Assembly (NCBI RefSeq): GCF_900101845.1
Contig: NZ_FNAM01000035.1
Span: forward strand, 1 to 61,860
Direction: 5' to 3'
DNA length: 61,860 bases
Source: Sporomusa acidovorans
GTDB taxonomy: Bacteria; Bacillota; Negativicutes; Sporomusales; Sporomusaceae
This document shows positions 43,414 to 56,000 of the stretch, piece by piece. The first letter of the stretch is position 1. Every line of letters begins with the position of its first letter. A program made the position numbers and the translations under genes. The notes below the pieces were generated by a model, which saw only the letters and a program-made list of their open reading frames with translations, ran no database searches and was not told where the DNA came from.

Positions 43414-45060
43414 ATGTCCGATGAATCGATAAAAGTCAAACAGGCGGCGTATGAGGCTAAGGTTGAAAAAGTAACGGCAAAAAATCCTGAACGCAAAAAT
43501 CTGCCGTATAACAGACTCTATAGTCCACTTGATCTTAAAAATTTTGATTATGAGCATAAACTCGGCTTCCCGGGTGATTATCCCTATACCCGCGGCGTGC
43601 AGCCCACCATGTATCGCGGCCGGTTTTGGACCATGAGAATGTATGCCGGCTTTTCCACGGCCGAAGAATCCAACAAGCGCTATCGTTATCTAATCGAGTC
43701 AGGAGCCACCGGGTTATCCTGTGCCTTTGACCTGCCTACGCAGATTGGCTATGACTCTGATGACGCAATCGCCGAGGGTGAAGTAGGCAAAGTAGGCGTG
43801 GCTATTGACTCGCTGGCCGATATGGAGCTCCTGTTTAGCGGCATAGACCTTGGCAAAGTTTCTACATCCATGACGATTAATGCTCCGGCTGCCGTACTGC
43901 TAGCAATGTACATTGCGGTTGCGGAAAAGCAAGGCGTAAGTCTTGACCAGCTTAAAGGCACTATTCAAAACGACATTCTCAAAGAATATGCGGCTCGCGG
44001 TACGTATATCTTTCCTCCCAAACCGTCCATGCGCCTTATTACCAACATTTTTGCATATTGTTCAAAAAATGTCCCCAATTGGAATACCATTTCTATTTCG
44101 GGTTATCACATTCGGGAAGCCGGTTCGACCGCATCCCAGGAAATTGCGTTTACCATTGCGGATGGAATTGCCTATGTCGAAGCTGCTATCAAGGCCGGCC
44201 TGAATGTTGATGATTTCGCAGGCAGACTGTCTTTTTTCTGGAATGCGCATAACAACGTATTGGAAGAAGTGGCCAAGTTCCGGGCTTCCCGCCGTATCTG
44301 GGCCAAAATCATGAAAGAACGGTTTGGGGCGACCAAACCCAAATCCATGATGCTGCGGTTCCACACCCAGACCGCCGGTTCCATGCTTACAGCCCAGCAG
44401 CCGGCTAACAACATTGTCCGGGTTGCTCTGCAAACCGCGGCGGCAGTTCTTGGCGGGACCCAGTCATTACACACAAATTCGCAAGACGAAGCTTTGGCAT
44501 TGCCTACGGAGGATTCGGTACGGGTAGCTCTCAGGACGCAGCAGATTGTTGCCTATGAAAGCGGCCTGGCTGATGTTGTTGACCCGTTAGGGGGCTCTTA
44601 CTTTATCGAAGCGCTTACCGATAAGATTGAACAAGAAGCCATGGCATATATTGAGAAAATTGATGAACTCGGCGGGGCTGTTGTTGCTATTGAAAAAGGT
44701 TATATTCAAAGAGAGATTCAGGAAAGTGCCTACAAATGGCAAATGGAGGTTGAGTCCAAGCAGCGGATTATTGTTGGTGTCAACAAGTTCCAGATAGAGG
44801 AAAAGCCGGTAGAAGGCCTGCTGCGGGTTGATGCTTCTGTAGGTGAACTGCAAAAACAAAAGCTGGCTGAACTGCGTGCCAAACGGGATAATGCGGCTGT
44901 CAAGGAAAAACTGGCAAAACTTGATGCGGCTGCTCAGAATGAAACAACCAATCTTATGCCGTTTATCCTGGAAGCGGTTAAGGCGTATGCAACCCTTGGC
45001 GAAATCTGCGGTGTACTGCGTAAGGTATTTGGCGAATACGAAGCGCACGTAAGCTTATAA
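43414..45060 (+). CDS. mutA: Methylmalonyl-CoA mutase, catalytic large subunit
   Basis: The 548-residue protein is the acyl-CoA mutase barrel domain: [58 protein letters not shown] and [20 protein letters not shown]. It lacks the cobalamin-binding domain, which is encoded separately at 46425. The enzyme interconverts succinyl-CoA and methylmalonyl-CoA. RBS is AAAGGAGAACG. Confidence 0.92.
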   Translation: MSDESIKVKQAAYEAKVEKVTAKNPERKNLPYNRLYSPLDLKNFDYEHKLGFPGDYPYTRGVQPTMYRGRFWTMRMYAGFSTAEESNKRYRYLIESGATGLSCAFDLPTQIGYDSDDAIAEGEVGKVGVAIDSLADMELLFSGIDLGKVSTSMTINAPAAVLLAMYIAVAEKQGVSLDQLKGTIQNDILKEYAARGTYIFPPKPSMRLITNIFAYCSKNVPNWNTISISGYHIREAGSTASQEIAFTIADGIAYVEAAIKAGLNVDDFAGRLSFFWNAHNNVLEEVAKFRASRRIWAKIMKERFGATKPKSMMLRFHTQTAGSMLTAQQPANNIVRVALQTAAAVLGGTQSLHTNSQDEALALPTEDSVRVALRTQQIVAYESGLADVVDPLGGSYFIEALTDKIEQEAMAYIEKIDELGGAVVAIEKGYIQREIQESAYKWQMEVESKQRIIVGVNKFQIEEKPVEGLLRVDASVGELQKQKLAELRAKRDNAAVKEKLAKLDAAAQNETTNLMPFILEAVKAYATLGEICGVLRKVFGEYEAHVSL

Positions 45061-45152
45061 CAAACCATCACCTACAGGAACGTTATATCAAAAAAGTTAT
45101 GTGGCAAGCTGTAACCATTTTACAATCAAATAATTGAGGAGTGTGATCGGCA

Positions 45153-46346
45153 ATGGGGGAGAGTAAAATAGAGAATAGATTTAAAGGATCTTATCTCGGC
45201 GCTATTTTTTTGATGGCCATCACGGCAATTGGCCCGGGATTTTTGATGCAAACCACCGTGTTCACTCAAAAAACAGGAGCCAGCTTTGGCTTTGTAATCT
45301 TGGCGTCGGTAGTCATTGATATTTTGGTTCAGATCAATGTTTGGCGGATTATCGTTGCTTCCGGTATGCGTGGCCAGGAAATTGGCAATACGGTCCTGCC
45401 AGGGTTAGGTTACTTTATTTCGATTTTAATTGTAATGGGCGGTTTATGTTTCAACATCGGCAATGTCGCCGGCGCATCATTGGGGCTAAACGTTTTGTTT
45501 GGCACATCCATTCAAACCGGCGCCATCATTAGCGGTATCATTGCTTTATCTATTTTCTGTTTTAAGCAGATAGGCAAAATCATGGACAGCTTTGTAAGCA
45601 GCTTTGGTATTGTCAGGATTCTGCTGGCTGTATTTGTCGCTGTAGCCGCTATGCCGCCGGTAGGTGAAGCGGTCGTTAAATCTTTTGTGCCTGATCAGAT
45701 TGATGTCATGGCACTGATCACCCTCATTGGCGGCAGTGTAGGCGGCTATATAACATTTTCCGGTGGACACCGGCTTTTGGACGCTGGCATCCAGGGCATA
45801 AAATATATTCCGCAGGCAACGCGCAGCGCCGTAAGCGGTATTTTAATTACCGGTGTTATGCGTGTGGTTCTGTTCTTAGGCGCTCTGGGTGTTATCGTAC
45901 ATGGCCATTTTATCGATCCGGCGAATCCGGCTGCTTCGGTCTTCCAAGCCGCGGCAGGCGACATAGGCTATAAGCTGTTCGGTATTGTAATATGGTCAGC
46001 CGGTACGACTTCGGTTATTGGCTGTGCGTACACGTCGGTATCCTTCTTAAAATCTTTTAGCAAAAAAGTCGATGAATATTACAGTAAAATCATCATCGGA
46101 TTTATTATTTTTTCGACGATTGTATTTGTTATCGTTGGCCAGCCGGTTAAAGTGCTTGTAGTCGTGGGGACAATCAATGGGTTTATCCTGCCGCTGGCTT
46201 TGGCTTCAATATTAGTCGGGGCTTACAATAAAAAGATTGTCGGTGAATACAAGCATCCTGTCTGGATGACCGTTACCGGTGTTCTTGTTGTTGCTATCAT
46301 GGGCTATATGAGTGTACGTACCTTTATTAATCAATTTTTAATGTAA
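45153..46346 (+). CDS. NRAMP-related transporter (YcsG-like)
   Basis: The 397-residue protein has about eleven membrane segments and the NRAMP-related fold, with AITAIGPGFLMQTTVFTQKT near the N-terminus in place of the classical DPGN motif. The metal-binding aspartate and asparagine of true Mn/Fe transporters are therefore not conserved. In Bacillus a relative (YcsG) lies with pxp genes. A role in uptake of 5-oxoproline or another organic substrate is possible. It is inserted between the two mutase subunit genes. Confidence 0.78.
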   Translation: MGESKIENRFKGSYLGAIFLMAITAIGPGFLMQTTVFTQKTGASFGFVILASVVIDILVQINVWRIIVASGMRGQEIGNTVLPGLGYFISILIVMGGLCFNIGNVAGASLGLNVLFGTSIQTGAIISGIIALSIFCFKQIGKIMDSFVSSFGIVRILLAVFVAVAAMPPVGEAVVKSFVPDQIDVMALITLIGGSVGGYITFSGGHRLLDAGIQGIKYIPQATRSAVSGILITGVMRVVLFLGALGVIVHGHFIDPANPAASVFQAAAGDIGYKLFGIVIWSAGTTSVIGCAYTSVSFLKSFSKKVDEYYSKIIIGFIIFSTIVFVIVGQPVKVLVVVGTINGFILPLALASILVGAYNKKIVGEYKHPVWMTVTGVLVVAIMGYMSVRTFINQFLM

Positions 46347-46424
46347 CCATAGTATGTTTTACTTTCTGTAGGTGATAGGTTCTTTTAAATAGACAGTTTA
46401 GATATTTGAGGTAGGAGGACAATC

Positions 46425-46826
46425 ATGGAACCAAGAATTAGAGTATTAGTAGCTAAACCCGGACTTGACGGTCATGACCGCGGTGCAAAAGTCGTAGCCC
46501 GGGCACTGCGTGATGCCGGTTTCGAAGTAATCTATACCGGCCTTCGCCAAACCCCGGAGCAAATTGCAGAAGCAGCCCTGCAGGAAGACGTTAATGTTGT
46601 GGCGTTGAGTCTGTTGTCAGGCGCCCATAATACCCTGTTTCCTAAAGTGGTAAAGCTGTTGCGGGACAGGAAGATGGAGGATGTACTGATTATTGGCGGG
46701 GGAGTAATTCCTGATACGGATATTCCGGGATTAAAACAGGCTGGCATTGCCGAGGTATTTACCCCCGGTACAGCCACCGCCAGTATTGTGGAATTTATTA
46801 AGACTAAAATTGCGGCAAATTACTAA
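46425..46826 (+). CDS. mutB: Methylmalonyl-CoA mutase, cobalamin-binding subunit
   Basis: The 133-residue protein has the base-off B12-binding motif DxHxxG (Asp15, His17, Gly20 in [19 protein letters not shown]), [11 protein letters not shown] and [14 protein letters not shown]. It completes the split mutase with the large subunit at 43414. RBS is GGTAGGAGGAC. Confidence 0.92.
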   Translation: MEPRIRVLVAKPGLDGHDRGAKVVARALRDAGFEVIYTGLRQTPEQIAEAALQEDVNVVALSLLSGAHNTLFPKVVKLLRDRKMEDVLIIGGGVIPDTDIPGLKQAGIAEVFTPGTATASIVEFIKTKIAANY

Positions 46827-46860
46827 ACGGCTAGCCGGATTATGAGGTGGTGGAAAATCA

Positions 46861-47799
46861 GTGGACATCGTAGACGAAATGTTAAACGGGTCCAAGCGTG
46901 CTCTCGCCCGGGCGATTACGATGGTTGAAAATGAATGCCACGACGCTGCCGGTATGATGCGGCGGCTTTATCCGCGAACCGGCCGGGCACAGGTAATCGG
47001 CATAACCGGCCCGCCGGGAGCAGGTAAAAGTACGCTGACCGACAAGCTGGCCAAAAGATTGCGGCAGCAGGGAAAAACAATCGGGATTATTGCTGTGGAT
47101 CCGACGAGTCCTTTTTCCGGCGGTGCCATCTTAGGAGACCGAATCCGCATGAATGAATTAATACTGGATGAGGAAATATTTATTCGCAGTATGGGAACCA
47201 GAGGCAGCCTTGGCGGCTTGTCACGGAAAACAGCGGATGTAGCCGCTGTTCTTGACGCGTTTGGTAAAGATGTTATCTTTATTGAGACAGTAGGCGTTGG
47301 ACAGTCGGAGGTTGATATTGTAAAGGCTGCCGATACTACGGTGGTTGTCTTGGTTCCCGGGCTCGGTGACGACATTCAGGCCATAAAGGCGGGAATTCTG
47401 GAAATCGGTGATATTTTCGTAATTAATAAAGCGGATCGTGAGGGCGCCGAACGCCTTAACAGCGAGCTTGAAATGATGCTTGTCCTTAATCAGGGGAATT
47501 TGGCCTGGCAGCCGCCCATCAAAAAAACGGTGGCCAGCAGTGGAAACGGCATCGAAGAACTTGTAGATGCAATTGACAGTCATGTTAAGTATCTGACTAA
47601 GTCCGGTGAACTGCACCGTCGGCGCAGCCTGCGGGCAAAAAATGAACTGCTGGCCCTTATGGAGGCGAGCGTTGGCCGTTATATTGTTAACAGGATAAAC
47701 CAGTCAGGCCGGTTTGAATCGATGATAGCCAGTATGGAACGGCGTGAAAAAGATCCCTATACAGTTGCCAACATTATTTTGTCAGAATGCTTAAAATAG
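46861..47799 (+). CDS. meaB: MeaB-type GTPase, mutase-protecting chaperone
   Basis: The 312-residue protein has Walker A GITGPPGAGKSTLTD, IAVDPTSPFSGGAILGDR, a Walker B region (VIFIETVGVGQSEVDIVKAA) and VINKADREGAERL. MeaB loads and protects the B12 cofactor of the mutase. The GTG start at 46861 follows GAGGTGGTGG, 34 bases after the B12 subunit gene. Confidence 0.92.
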   Translation: MDIVDEMLNGSKRALARAITMVENECHDAAGMMRRLYPRTGRAQVIGITGPPGAGKSTLTDKLAKRLRQQGKTIGIIAVDPTSPFSGGAILGDRIRMNELILDEEIFIRSMGTRGSLGGLSRKTADVAAVLDAFGKDVIFIETVGVGQSEVDIVKAADTTVVVLVPGLGDDIQAIKAGILEIGDIFVINKADREGAERLNSELEMMLVLNQGNLAWQPPIKKTVASSGNGIEELVDAIDSHVKYLTKSGELHRRRSLRAKNELLALMEASVGRYIVNRINQSGRFESMIASMERREKDPYTVANIILSECLK

Positions 47800-47820
47800 C
47801 GGTACGGAGGAGAAAACAGG

Positions 47821-48228
47821 ATGTTTAACGTGCTCAAAGTGGATCACATTGGCATTGCGGTGAAGGATTTGGCCGCCGCCAAGAAGTTTTATACAGATGT
47901 TCTAGGTATGAATGTTCAAGGTGAAGAAGTTATTGAACAGCAAAAGGTAAAGGTTTGTTTTATTCCCAGCGGGGACAGTGAAGTGGAACTGTTAGAATCA
48001 ACATCGCCTGACGGACCTGTTGCCAGGTTTATTGAAAAAAACGGTGAGGGAATTCAGCACATTGCGCTGAGAGTTGACAATATCGAAAATGCCTTAAAGG
48101 AACTTAAAGCAAAAGGAATCCGGTTGATCGACGAGTCGCCGCGCTATGGCGCCGGCGGTGCAAGTATTGCTTTTGTTCATCCGAAAGCTACTGGCGGTAT
48201 CTTACTTGAACTTTCGGAACGAAGTTGA
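47821..48228 (+). CDS. mce: Methylmalonyl-CoA epimerase
   Basis: The 135-residue vicinal oxygen chelate protein starts VDHIGIAVKDLAAAKKFYTD and has SEVELLESTSPDGPVARFIE and GEGIQHIALRVDN, which supply the metal-binding histidine and glutamate residues. It interconverts R- and S-methylmalonyl-CoA between the mutase and the decarboxylase. RBS is ACGGAGGAG. Confidence 0.92.
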   Translation: MFNVLKVDHIGIAVKDLAAAKKFYTDVLGMNVQGEEVIEQQKVKVCFIPSGDSEVELLESTSPDGPVARFIEKNGEGIQHIALRVDNIENALKELKAKGIRLIDESPRYGAGGASIAFVHPKATGGILLELSERS

Positions 48229-48273
48229 TCCGGGGAGTTTACTATATATATCGTTTTTATAGGGGGGTAGGTT

Positions 48274-49803
48274 ATGGCTACAGTTCAGGAAAAGATAACG
48301 CAATTAAAAAAAATCCAGGGAAAAATCATACTTGGCGGCGGAGAAAAACGGATTGAAAAGCAACACGCCAAGGGTAAACTGACTGCCCGTGAACGGATAG
48401 ACAAACTATTGGATCCTGGCACATTTGTGGAACTCGATCAATTTGTCAAACATCGCTGTACGAATTTTGGCATGGAGGCTACAGTAGCACCCGGCGAAGG
48501 TGTGGTAACCGGCTATGGGACTGTCGACGGACGGCTGGTTTATGTTTTCGCGCAGGACTTTACCGTTATCGGCGGCTCGCTGGGAGAAATGCATGCTGCC
48601 AAAATTGTTAAAGTGCAGGACTTGTCGCTGAAAATGGGGGCGCCGCTGGTTGGTCTTAATGACTCCGGTGGCGCGCGGATCCAAGAAGCTGTGGACGCAC
48701 TGTCCGGCTACGGGAAAATTTTCTACCGCAACACCCAGGCTTCCGGTGTAATTCCCCAAATATCAGTCATTATGGGTCCTTGTGCCGGCGGAGCAGTTTA
48801 TTCGCCTGCTTTGACTGACTTTGTATTTATGGTTAAAAATACAAGTCAGATGTTTATCACTGGTCCGCAAGTCATTAAATCGGTTACGGCCGAAGAGGTT
48901 ACCGCCGAAGAATTAGGCGGTGCCATGACTCATAATGCTACATCCGGTGTGGCTCATTTCGCGGCGGAGAACGACGACGATTGCATGCAAAAAGTACGCT
49001 GTCTTCTAAGCTTTTTACCCAGCAATAATCTGGAAGACGCGCCAATTGTTGCAACCGGCGACGACCCAGACCGGATTGAGCCCGGACTGAATGCCATAGT
49101 GCCTGACAATTCAAATCAGCCCTATGATATGCTTCAGGTTATTAGAATGATTGTGGACAATGGTGAATATTACGAAGTCCATGCCCACTATGCCGCTAAT
49201 ATTATTACCTGCTTTGCCCGGTTTGACGGTCAGACAGTCGGTATTATCGCCAACCAACCGGCAGTCATGGCCGGTTGTCTGGACATTAATGCCTCCGATA
49301 AGGCTGCCCGCTTTATCCGGTTTTGCGATGCATTTAATATTCCATTGGTCAATATTGTTGATGTACCTGGCTTTTTGCCCGGTACCGGCCAGGAATACGG
49401 CGGTATTATCCGCCATGGGGCCAAGATGTTGTACGCCTACTCCGAGGCGACAGTGCCGAAAATAACACTGATTACAAGAAAAGCCTATGGCGGATCGTAT
49501 TTGGCAATGTGCTCGCAGGATCTGGGGGCTGATCAGGTGTTGGCATGGCCTTCGGCTGAAATTGCCGTTATGGGCCCGGCAGGCGCTGCCAATATTATTT
49601 TTCGGGGCGACCCGGAAGTGGCGGCAAAAACCGCTCAGTATGTAGAGGAATTTGCCACTCCTTATAAGGCTGCCGAACGCGGTTTTGTCGATCAGGTTAT
49701 TGAACCTAGTGAAACCAGACCGCGGATTATTACCGCTCTGTCGATGCTGGCCAGCAAACGCGAAGAGCGGCCGGCAAAGAAACATGGCAATATTCCATTG
49801 TAA
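48274..49803 (+). CDS. mmdA: Methylmalonyl-CoA decarboxylase alpha subunit (carboxyltransferase)
   Basis: The 509-residue protein has the two crotonase-like carboxyltransferase halves with [58 protein letters not shown] and [20 protein letters not shown]. It moves the carboxyl group of methylmalonyl-CoA to the biotin carrier encoded downstream. Propionyl-CoA carboxylase beta subunits are close relatives, but the small subunit and MmdC next door favour the decarboxylase. Confidence 0.88.
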   Translation: MATVQEKITQLKKIQGKIILGGGEKRIEKQHAKGKLTARERIDKLLDPGTFVELDQFVKHRCTNFGMEATVAPGEGVVTGYGTVDGRLVYVFAQDFTVIGGSLGEMHAAKIVKVQDLSLKMGAPLVGLNDSGGARIQEAVDALSGYGKIFYRNTQASGVIPQISVIMGPCAGGAVYSPALTDFVFMVKNTSQMFITGPQVIKSVTAEEVTAEELGGAMTHNATSGVAHFAAENDDDCMQKVRCLLSFLPSNNLEDAPIVATGDDPDRIEPGLNAIVPDNSNQPYDMLQVIRMIVDNGEYYEVHAHYAANIITCFARFDGQTVGIIANQPAVMAGCLDINASDKAARFIRFCDAFNIPLVNIVDVPGFLPGTGQEYGGIIRHGAKMLYAYSEATVPKITLITRKAYGGSYLAMCSQDLGADQVLAWPSAEIAVMGPAGAANIIFRGDPEVAAKTAQYVEEFATPYKAAERGFVDQVIEPSETRPRIITALSMLASKREERPAKKHGNIPL

Positions 49804-49823
49804 ATTGCTGGTAGGAGAGGACA

Positions 49824-50027
49824 GTGAAGCACGTGAAAGAAACACAAGGTATTACGCCGGAAATCGTTGCTGCAATTAGTGCCGGCATTGGCATTGTGCT
49901 TGGCGAAGACAGGGCAAAGCCGGGAAAAAGCCGGCAAGGCATCCTTGCCCTCCGGATTAACCGTACACAAAGAGTTTGGATTGATAGCGGCCGACAAAAT
50001 AATATGAATAATCGTCTGGTTAGATAA
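49824..50027 (+). CDS. Small subunit of methylmalonyl-CoA decarboxylase (MmdD/E-like)
   Basis: The 67-residue protein begins GTG behind AGGAGAGGACA. It has ITPEIVAAISAGIGIVL and ends TQRVWIDSGRQNNMNNRL, a pattern found at the C-terminus of the delta and epsilon subunits of methylmalonyl-CoA decarboxylase. The N-terminal membrane anchor of the delta subunit is absent. It would help assemble the alpha subunit with the biotin carrier. Confidence 0.68.
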   Translation: MKHVKETQGITPEIVAAISAGIGIVLGEDRAKPGKSRQGILALRINRTQRVWIDSGRQNNMNNRLVR

Positions 50028-50046
50028 AAAGGTGGGAACAAGAGAA

Positions 50047-50424
50047 ATGAGAAAATTTAGGGTTACTGTCAATGGTGTTACCTATAACGTCAAGGTACAG
50101 GAAGAAATCAAATCTGTTGCTGCTGTTGCCGGCAGTCAGGCTGTTGTTCCTGTTGCTCCTGCTGTTGCAGCCCCATCTCCGGCTGCTGCTCCGGTGGATA
50201 TTGCCGCCGGCGATACTGCGGTTAAGGCACCAATGCCTGGCAAGGTTACTAAAGTTCTCGTAAAAAAAGGTGATAGGGTTAAAAAAGGTGATGTCCTGCT
50301 GATTCTTGAAGCCATGAAGATGCAGAATGAAATCACTTCTCCGGCCAGCGGCTGTGTTAAATTGATGAATATAGCCAATGGCCAAGGAGTTAAACCCGGT
50401 GAAGTGATGGCTGTTATTGGTTAG
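50047..50424 (+). CDS. mmdC: Biotin carrier subunit of methylmalonyl-CoA decarboxylase
   Basis: The 125-residue protein has an alanine-proline-valine linker (about 24-55) and a C-terminal biotinyl domain with EAMKMQNE; Lys91 would be biotinylated. It carries the CO2 from the alpha subunit to the membrane beta subunit, whose gene is not in this cluster. A terminator follows 25 bases downstream. ATG 50047 behind AAGGTGGGAAC is preferred. Confidence 0.88.
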   Translation: MRKFRVTVNGVTYNVKVQEEIKSVAAVAGSQAVVPVAPAVAAPSPAAAPVDIAAGDTAVKAPMPGKVTKVLVKKGDRVKKGDVLLILEAMKMQNEITSPASGCVKLMNIANGQGVKPGEVMAVIG

Positions 50425-50449
50425 CGATTTGTTTATCAAATAAAATTGA

Positions 50450-50489
50450 CAAACCCCGCTATTAAGCTGTGAGGCAAAAAGCGGGGTTT
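50450..50489 (+). terminator. Terminator of the mut-mmd operon
   Basis: AAACCCCGCT and AGCGGGGTTT form a 10-bp stem around a 19-base loop. Confidence 0.75.
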
Positions 50490-50516
50490 CATCTACTTCA
50501 AGCACTTATTCAAATA

Positions 50517-52493
50517 CTAAACTCTAAACTGACTGACAGCCGTCTGAAGATCCTGAGCTAGATTGGCAAGATTTTGGCTGGATGAGGCAATTTCCTCCAT
50601 AGCCGCCGATTGTTCTTCGGTCGCTGCCGACACGGTTTGAGCTTGACCAACTGCGGTTTTGCTGTAATCGTCGATTTCGCCCACTGCTTCCACAATCTGT
50701 TGAGTACTATTGGCCATCTGCCGAATAGCAGCGGAAATCGATTTCACTTGTTCCGCTACTTGTGTTACCAGTGTGGCAATTTCTTTAAAGGTGTGTCCGG
50801 CCATAGTGACAACCTCGGTTCCAACTTTGACCTCGCGCGTACCTTCGCCCATAGCAAGGACGGCTTTATCGGTGTCCTTTTTGATATCATTAATGAGGGC
50901 GGCGATTTGCTTGGTTGCGGCTTGTGACTGTTCGGCAAGCTTGCGGACTTCTTCCGCCACAACGGCAAATCCTTTTCCTTGTTCGCCTGCTCTGGCCGCT
51001 TCTATCGCCGCGTTGAGAGCAAGAAGGTTTGTTTGCCCGGCTATACCGGCTATCGCATTGACAATCTGCCCGATTTCCTTAGATCCTTCGCCTAACTTCG
51101 TAACAACTGCCGCTGAATTGTTGACAGTCTGCTCGATATGAAGCATCTGACTAACGGCTTTCTCTACCGCTGCACTACCTTCTTTGGCTTTATCAGCAGC
51201 TTGAACGGATTGTTCGGCTACCTGGTTGGAACTGGCCGCTACTTGTTGGACGCCGGCTGACAGTTGTCCTATCACAGACGATGTTTTGTCTGTTGCCTTT
51301 AATTGCTCTTCTGCACCGTTGGCTACATCGCTAATAGCGCCGGCAACTTGACTGACAGCCTGAGCTGACTGTTCGGCGTTGGCTGTCAGTTCTTCGGAAG
51401 AAGCTGCTACTTGTTCAGCACCGGCTTGTATTTTACGAATCAACGCAACCATATTTGTCGTCATTTTTTCAAAGCTCCCAGCTAACTGACCCAATTCATC
51501 CTGTGATATGATATTTAATTTTCCTAACCGCAAATCGCCGCCGGCAACCTTTTCTGCTATTTGCCGGATAACATCAATAGGTTTTACAATGCGCAGCGTC
51601 ATTTTGTATGTAATAAAGACACTAATGATAAGGCTTAACAACGTTAACAGGAAGAACACTAACAGTAAAGAATTCAGACGATTGGCCAATTCCCGCATTT
51701 CCATATTGGCCGCAATTGCCCAGTCTGTTCCCGCAACCGGTGCATAGGCCGCGAGCTGTTCAACGCCATTGAAGCTATACTTGGCAATTCCGGCTTCACC
51801 CTGTGCCATTTTTTCAGCAGCGTTTTTTAAGTCTGCTGAAATTGTTTTATCCGCAAGCAGATTGAGGTTCATTACGAAATCCATATTGGGATGGACAATA
51901 ATAAAACCGTCTTTTTGCATCATAAAATTACTGCCGGTTTGGCCAACTTTGGTTAGATTAACCTGCTCCTGAATAATGCTGAAGGGAATATTGGCACCAA
52001 CCAAGCCAATAACTTTTCCGTCTTTTTTTATCGGCGAAGTAACGATAATTGATAATTTGCCGGTTGACTTATTTAACAGTACTTCCGAAAAAACAGTTTT
52101 TTCGGTTTTCATAACGTCCTGAAAATATTTCCGTTCCTTAACAGATCCTTTCCAGCCCCGCGACGAAAATCCATCGCCATTACTATTAGCAACAAATATA
52201 CCGTCATAAAGATTTAGTCTCTTATCCTCTTGCGTAATATACGCAAGAATGGTTTCCGGATTACCGGCAACCAAATCATTGGTATTCGCCAGCATTTCCA
52301 TATCATTTTGCCGCGCAGACAACCATAAACTGCACTCTTTGCTAATAGCATCGGCCTGTATTTTGAGCGTATCTTCTGTCTGTCCTGTTAATAGCTCGCT
52401 GCATTTCCAATAACTAAAACCCGCAACAACCGTCAATGCTAAACTCATCATAATGGCGATCGCAAGCATCAGTTTTGTTTTAATACTTTTCAT
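50517..52493 (-). CDS. Methyl-accepting chemotaxis protein with Cache sensor
   Basis: The 658-residue receptor has a membrane helix near 8-30, a large extracytoplasmic Cache-type sensor (about 35-270; [20 protein letters not shown]), a second helix near 275-298, a HAMP segment and a signalling domain with the hairpin tip [20 protein letters not shown]. It most probably senses a small molecule such as an amino or organic acid. Its place next to glutamate and propionate pathway genes suggests one of their substrates, which is inference. Confidence 0.88.
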   Translation of the reverse strand: MKSIKTKLMLAIAIMMSLALTVVAGFSYWKCSELLTGQTEDTLKIQADAISKECSLWLSARQNDMEMLANTNDLVAGNPETILAYITQEDKRLNLYDGIFVANSNGDGFSSRGWKGSVKERKYFQDVMKTEKTVFSEVLLNKSTGKLSIIVTSPIKKDGKVIGLVGANIPFSIIQEQVNLTKVGQTGSNFMMQKDGFIIVHPNMDFVMNLNLLADKTISADLKNAAEKMAQGEAGIAKYSFNGVEQLAAYAPVAGTDWAIAANMEMRELANRLNSLLLVFFLLTLLSLIISVFITYKMTLRIVKPIDVIRQIAEKVAGGDLRLGKLNIISQDELGQLAGSFEKMTTNMVALIRKIQAGAEQVAASSEELTANAEQSAQAVSQVAGAISDVANGAEEQLKATDKTSSVIGQLSAGVQQVAASSNQVAEQSVQAADKAKEGSAAVEKAVSQMLHIEQTVNNSAAVVTKLGEGSKEIGQIVNAIAGIAGQTNLLALNAAIEAARAGEQGKGFAVVAEEVRKLAEQSQAATKQIAALINDIKKDTDKAVLAMGEGTREVKVGTEVVTMAGHTFKEIATLVTQVAEQVKSISAAIRQMANSTQQIVEAVGEIDDYSKTAVGQAQTVSAATEEQSAAMEEIASSSQNLANLAQDLQTAVSQFRV

Positions 52494-52522
52494 GTTTATA
52501 CCGCCCTCTATAATTAAATTTT

Positions 52523-52578
52523 AAAAAACAATGGGGATATTCAAGCCGGTCCTAGCTTCGAATACCCCATTGTTTTTT
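52523..52578 (-). terminator. Terminator of gdhA
   Basis: AACAATGGGGTATTCGAAG and its partner on the minus strand pair around a short loop and are followed by TTTTTT. T runs on both strands would allow use in either direction. Confidence 0.75.
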
Positions 52579-52609
52579 TATTTAACTGTTTAATTACACA
52601 TTGATTCTT

Positions 52610-54499
<1,890 letters not shown>

Positions 54500-55645
54500 T
54501 TATTGTTCCAGCGCTTGCGCCAAATCGGCAATGATGTCCTCAACATCTTCAATGCCGACAGACAAGCGCAGTAGACAGTCGCTGATACCCAGGCGTTCAC
54601 GGATCGTTACTGGGATGTCGGCATGGGTTTGTATGGCCGGGAAGGTGATTAATGATTCAACACCACCAAGGCTTTCGGCAAATTGGAGGACTTTCACCTT
54701 GCGCAGCACCTGCGCGGGCAGACGGGGATGATCCACGACAAATGACAGCATACCGCCATAGCCTGTAGCCTGTGCATCCTGGATTGCTTTGCCGGGATGG
54801 TCTTTTAAGCCGGGATAATAAACCTTGGTAACACTGGGATGTTGAGTGAGCCATTCGGCGACCGCCTGCGCATTTTTTTCGTGTTGGCGGAGCCTGATTG
54901 CCAGTGTTTTGATGCCCCGCAGCAATAGCCAACAGTCTTGGGGCCCCAGGATAGAGCCGGTAGCATTTTGAATAAAGCCGATCTTTTCACAGAGGAGGGG
55001 ATCGCCGGCCACCACCAAACCGCATACTACGTCATTATGGCCGGACAGGTATTTACTGCCACTGTGGATAACAATGTCCGCACCAAGCGTTAGCGGACGC
55101 TGCAGATAGGGTGATAAAAAAGTGTTATCAACAATGACGTGAATGGGCTGGGCGCCGGCTTCACGGGCGATTGCCGTGATAGCTTTGATATCGGCGATTT
55201 TCATCAGCGGATTGGTAGGAGTTTCCAAAATTATTGCCTTGGTTGCCGGCTGCAGTGCCTGACGCACCTGCTGGGTATCACTGGTGTCGACGAAAGTGGC
55301 TGATAAGCCAAACTGAGTAAACAATTTGTCCAAGACACGATAGGTTCCGCCGTAGCAATCTTCAGTAATGATCAGATGATCGCCGGGACGATATAGCATG
55401 AGGACTGCTGTAATAGCCGCCATGCCAGAGGCAAAGGCAAAGCCTGCCTGGCCTTCTTCAAGGGCTGCCAGGGTTTCTTCGACAGCTTTGCGGGTGGGGT
55501 TCTGACTGCGGGAATAGTCGTAACCGGTGCTCCGGCCAAGCTCCGGGTGACGGAAGGTGGCGGTCTGATAGATCGGCGTGCTGATGGCACCTGTGGATTT
55601 ATCGGTAACCAGGCCGGCGCGAACAATTTTGGTGGAAATTTTCAT
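54500..55645 (-). CDS. Cystathionine gamma-synthase/lyase family PLP enzyme
   Basis: The 381-residue protein has SRSQNPTRKAVEETLAALEE, IVDNTFLSPYLQRPL and the PLP lysine in HSGSKYLSGHNDVV, all typical of Cys/Met metabolism enzymes. Gamma-synthase, gamma-lyase and homocysteine gamma-lyase cannot be separated by eye. Control by a SAM-I riboswitch favours a biosynthetic or transsulfuration role. ATG 55645 behind AAGGAGATGATTG is preferred to an in-frame TTG six bases upstream. Confidence 0.87.
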   Translation of the reverse strand: MKISTKIVRAGLVTDKSTGAISTPIYQTATFRHPELGRSTGYDYSRSQNPTRKAVEETLAALEEGQAGFAFASGMAAITAVLMLYRPGDHLIITEDCYGGTYRVLDKLFTQFGLSATFVDTSDTQQVRQALQPATKAIILETPTNPLMKIADIKAITAIAREAGAQPIHVIVDNTFLSPYLQRPLTLGADIVIHSGSKYLSGHNDVVCGLVVAGDPLLCEKIGFIQNATGSILGPQDCWLLLRGIKTLAIRLRQHEKNAQAVAEWLTQHPSVTKVYYPGLKDHPGKAIQDAQATGYGGMLSFVVDHPRLPAQVLRKVKVLQFAESLGGVESLITFPAIQTHADIPVTIRERLGISDCLLRLSVGIEDVEDIIADLAQALEQ

Positions 55646-55683
55646 CGACAATCATCTCCTTAAAGTTAGGATTCGCAATAAAA

Positions 55684-55711
55684 AGACGGCTTTCCGTAAG
55701 AAAAGCCGTCT
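55684..55711 (-). terminator. Riboswitch-controlled terminator
   Basis: On the minus strand AGACGGCTT pairs with AAGCCGTCT and is followed by TTTTATT. It is the expression platform of the SAM-I riboswitch. Confidence 0.85.
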
Positions 55712-55819
55712 GCTCACGTAATTACTCATCTTCCGGATTGCTCCGCTGGAATTAGCACCTTGCATAAATGCCGGTTGCCGGGTGTCATAGGGCCAGTCCC
55801 TCGACCACTCTTGATAAGT
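55712..55819 (-). promoter_or_regulatory. SAM-I (S-box) riboswitch aptamer
   Basis: On the minus strand the sequence starts CTTATCAAGAGTGGTCGAGG, then GGACTGGCCC, ATGACACCCGGCAACCGG, GGTGCTAATTCC and AGATGAG, the full set of S-box core blocks in order. The Cys/Met enzyme gene follows after the terminator. SAM binding should lower its expression. Confidence 0.93.
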
Positions 55820-56000
55820 TTATTATTCACATGTAAAATTCTTGCATTTAACTTTGCCACAGTTATGTGGTTTTGTCAATAGAAAATTTTGATTGGTCAG
55901 CTATGCCTTCTTTTTTTATTGACGTCACTAAAAAAACCATATATCATGAGTAAAAAAGGAAGTAAGTGTTTTACGGAAGAGAAGGAGAGGTATTAATACC

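Noticed and set aside
43937..44203. Short plus-strand frames inside the mutase gene
   Set aside because: They are out-of-frame readings of the same coding sequence without start signals.
44587..45048. Minus-strand open frame opposite the mutase large subunit
   Set aside because: It is a shadow frame within a strongly conserved gene.
50020..50505. Minus-strand frame rich in asparagine and histidine opposite mmdC
   Set aside because: It mirrors the repetitive Ala/Pro/Val linker of the biotin carrier and has no independent support.
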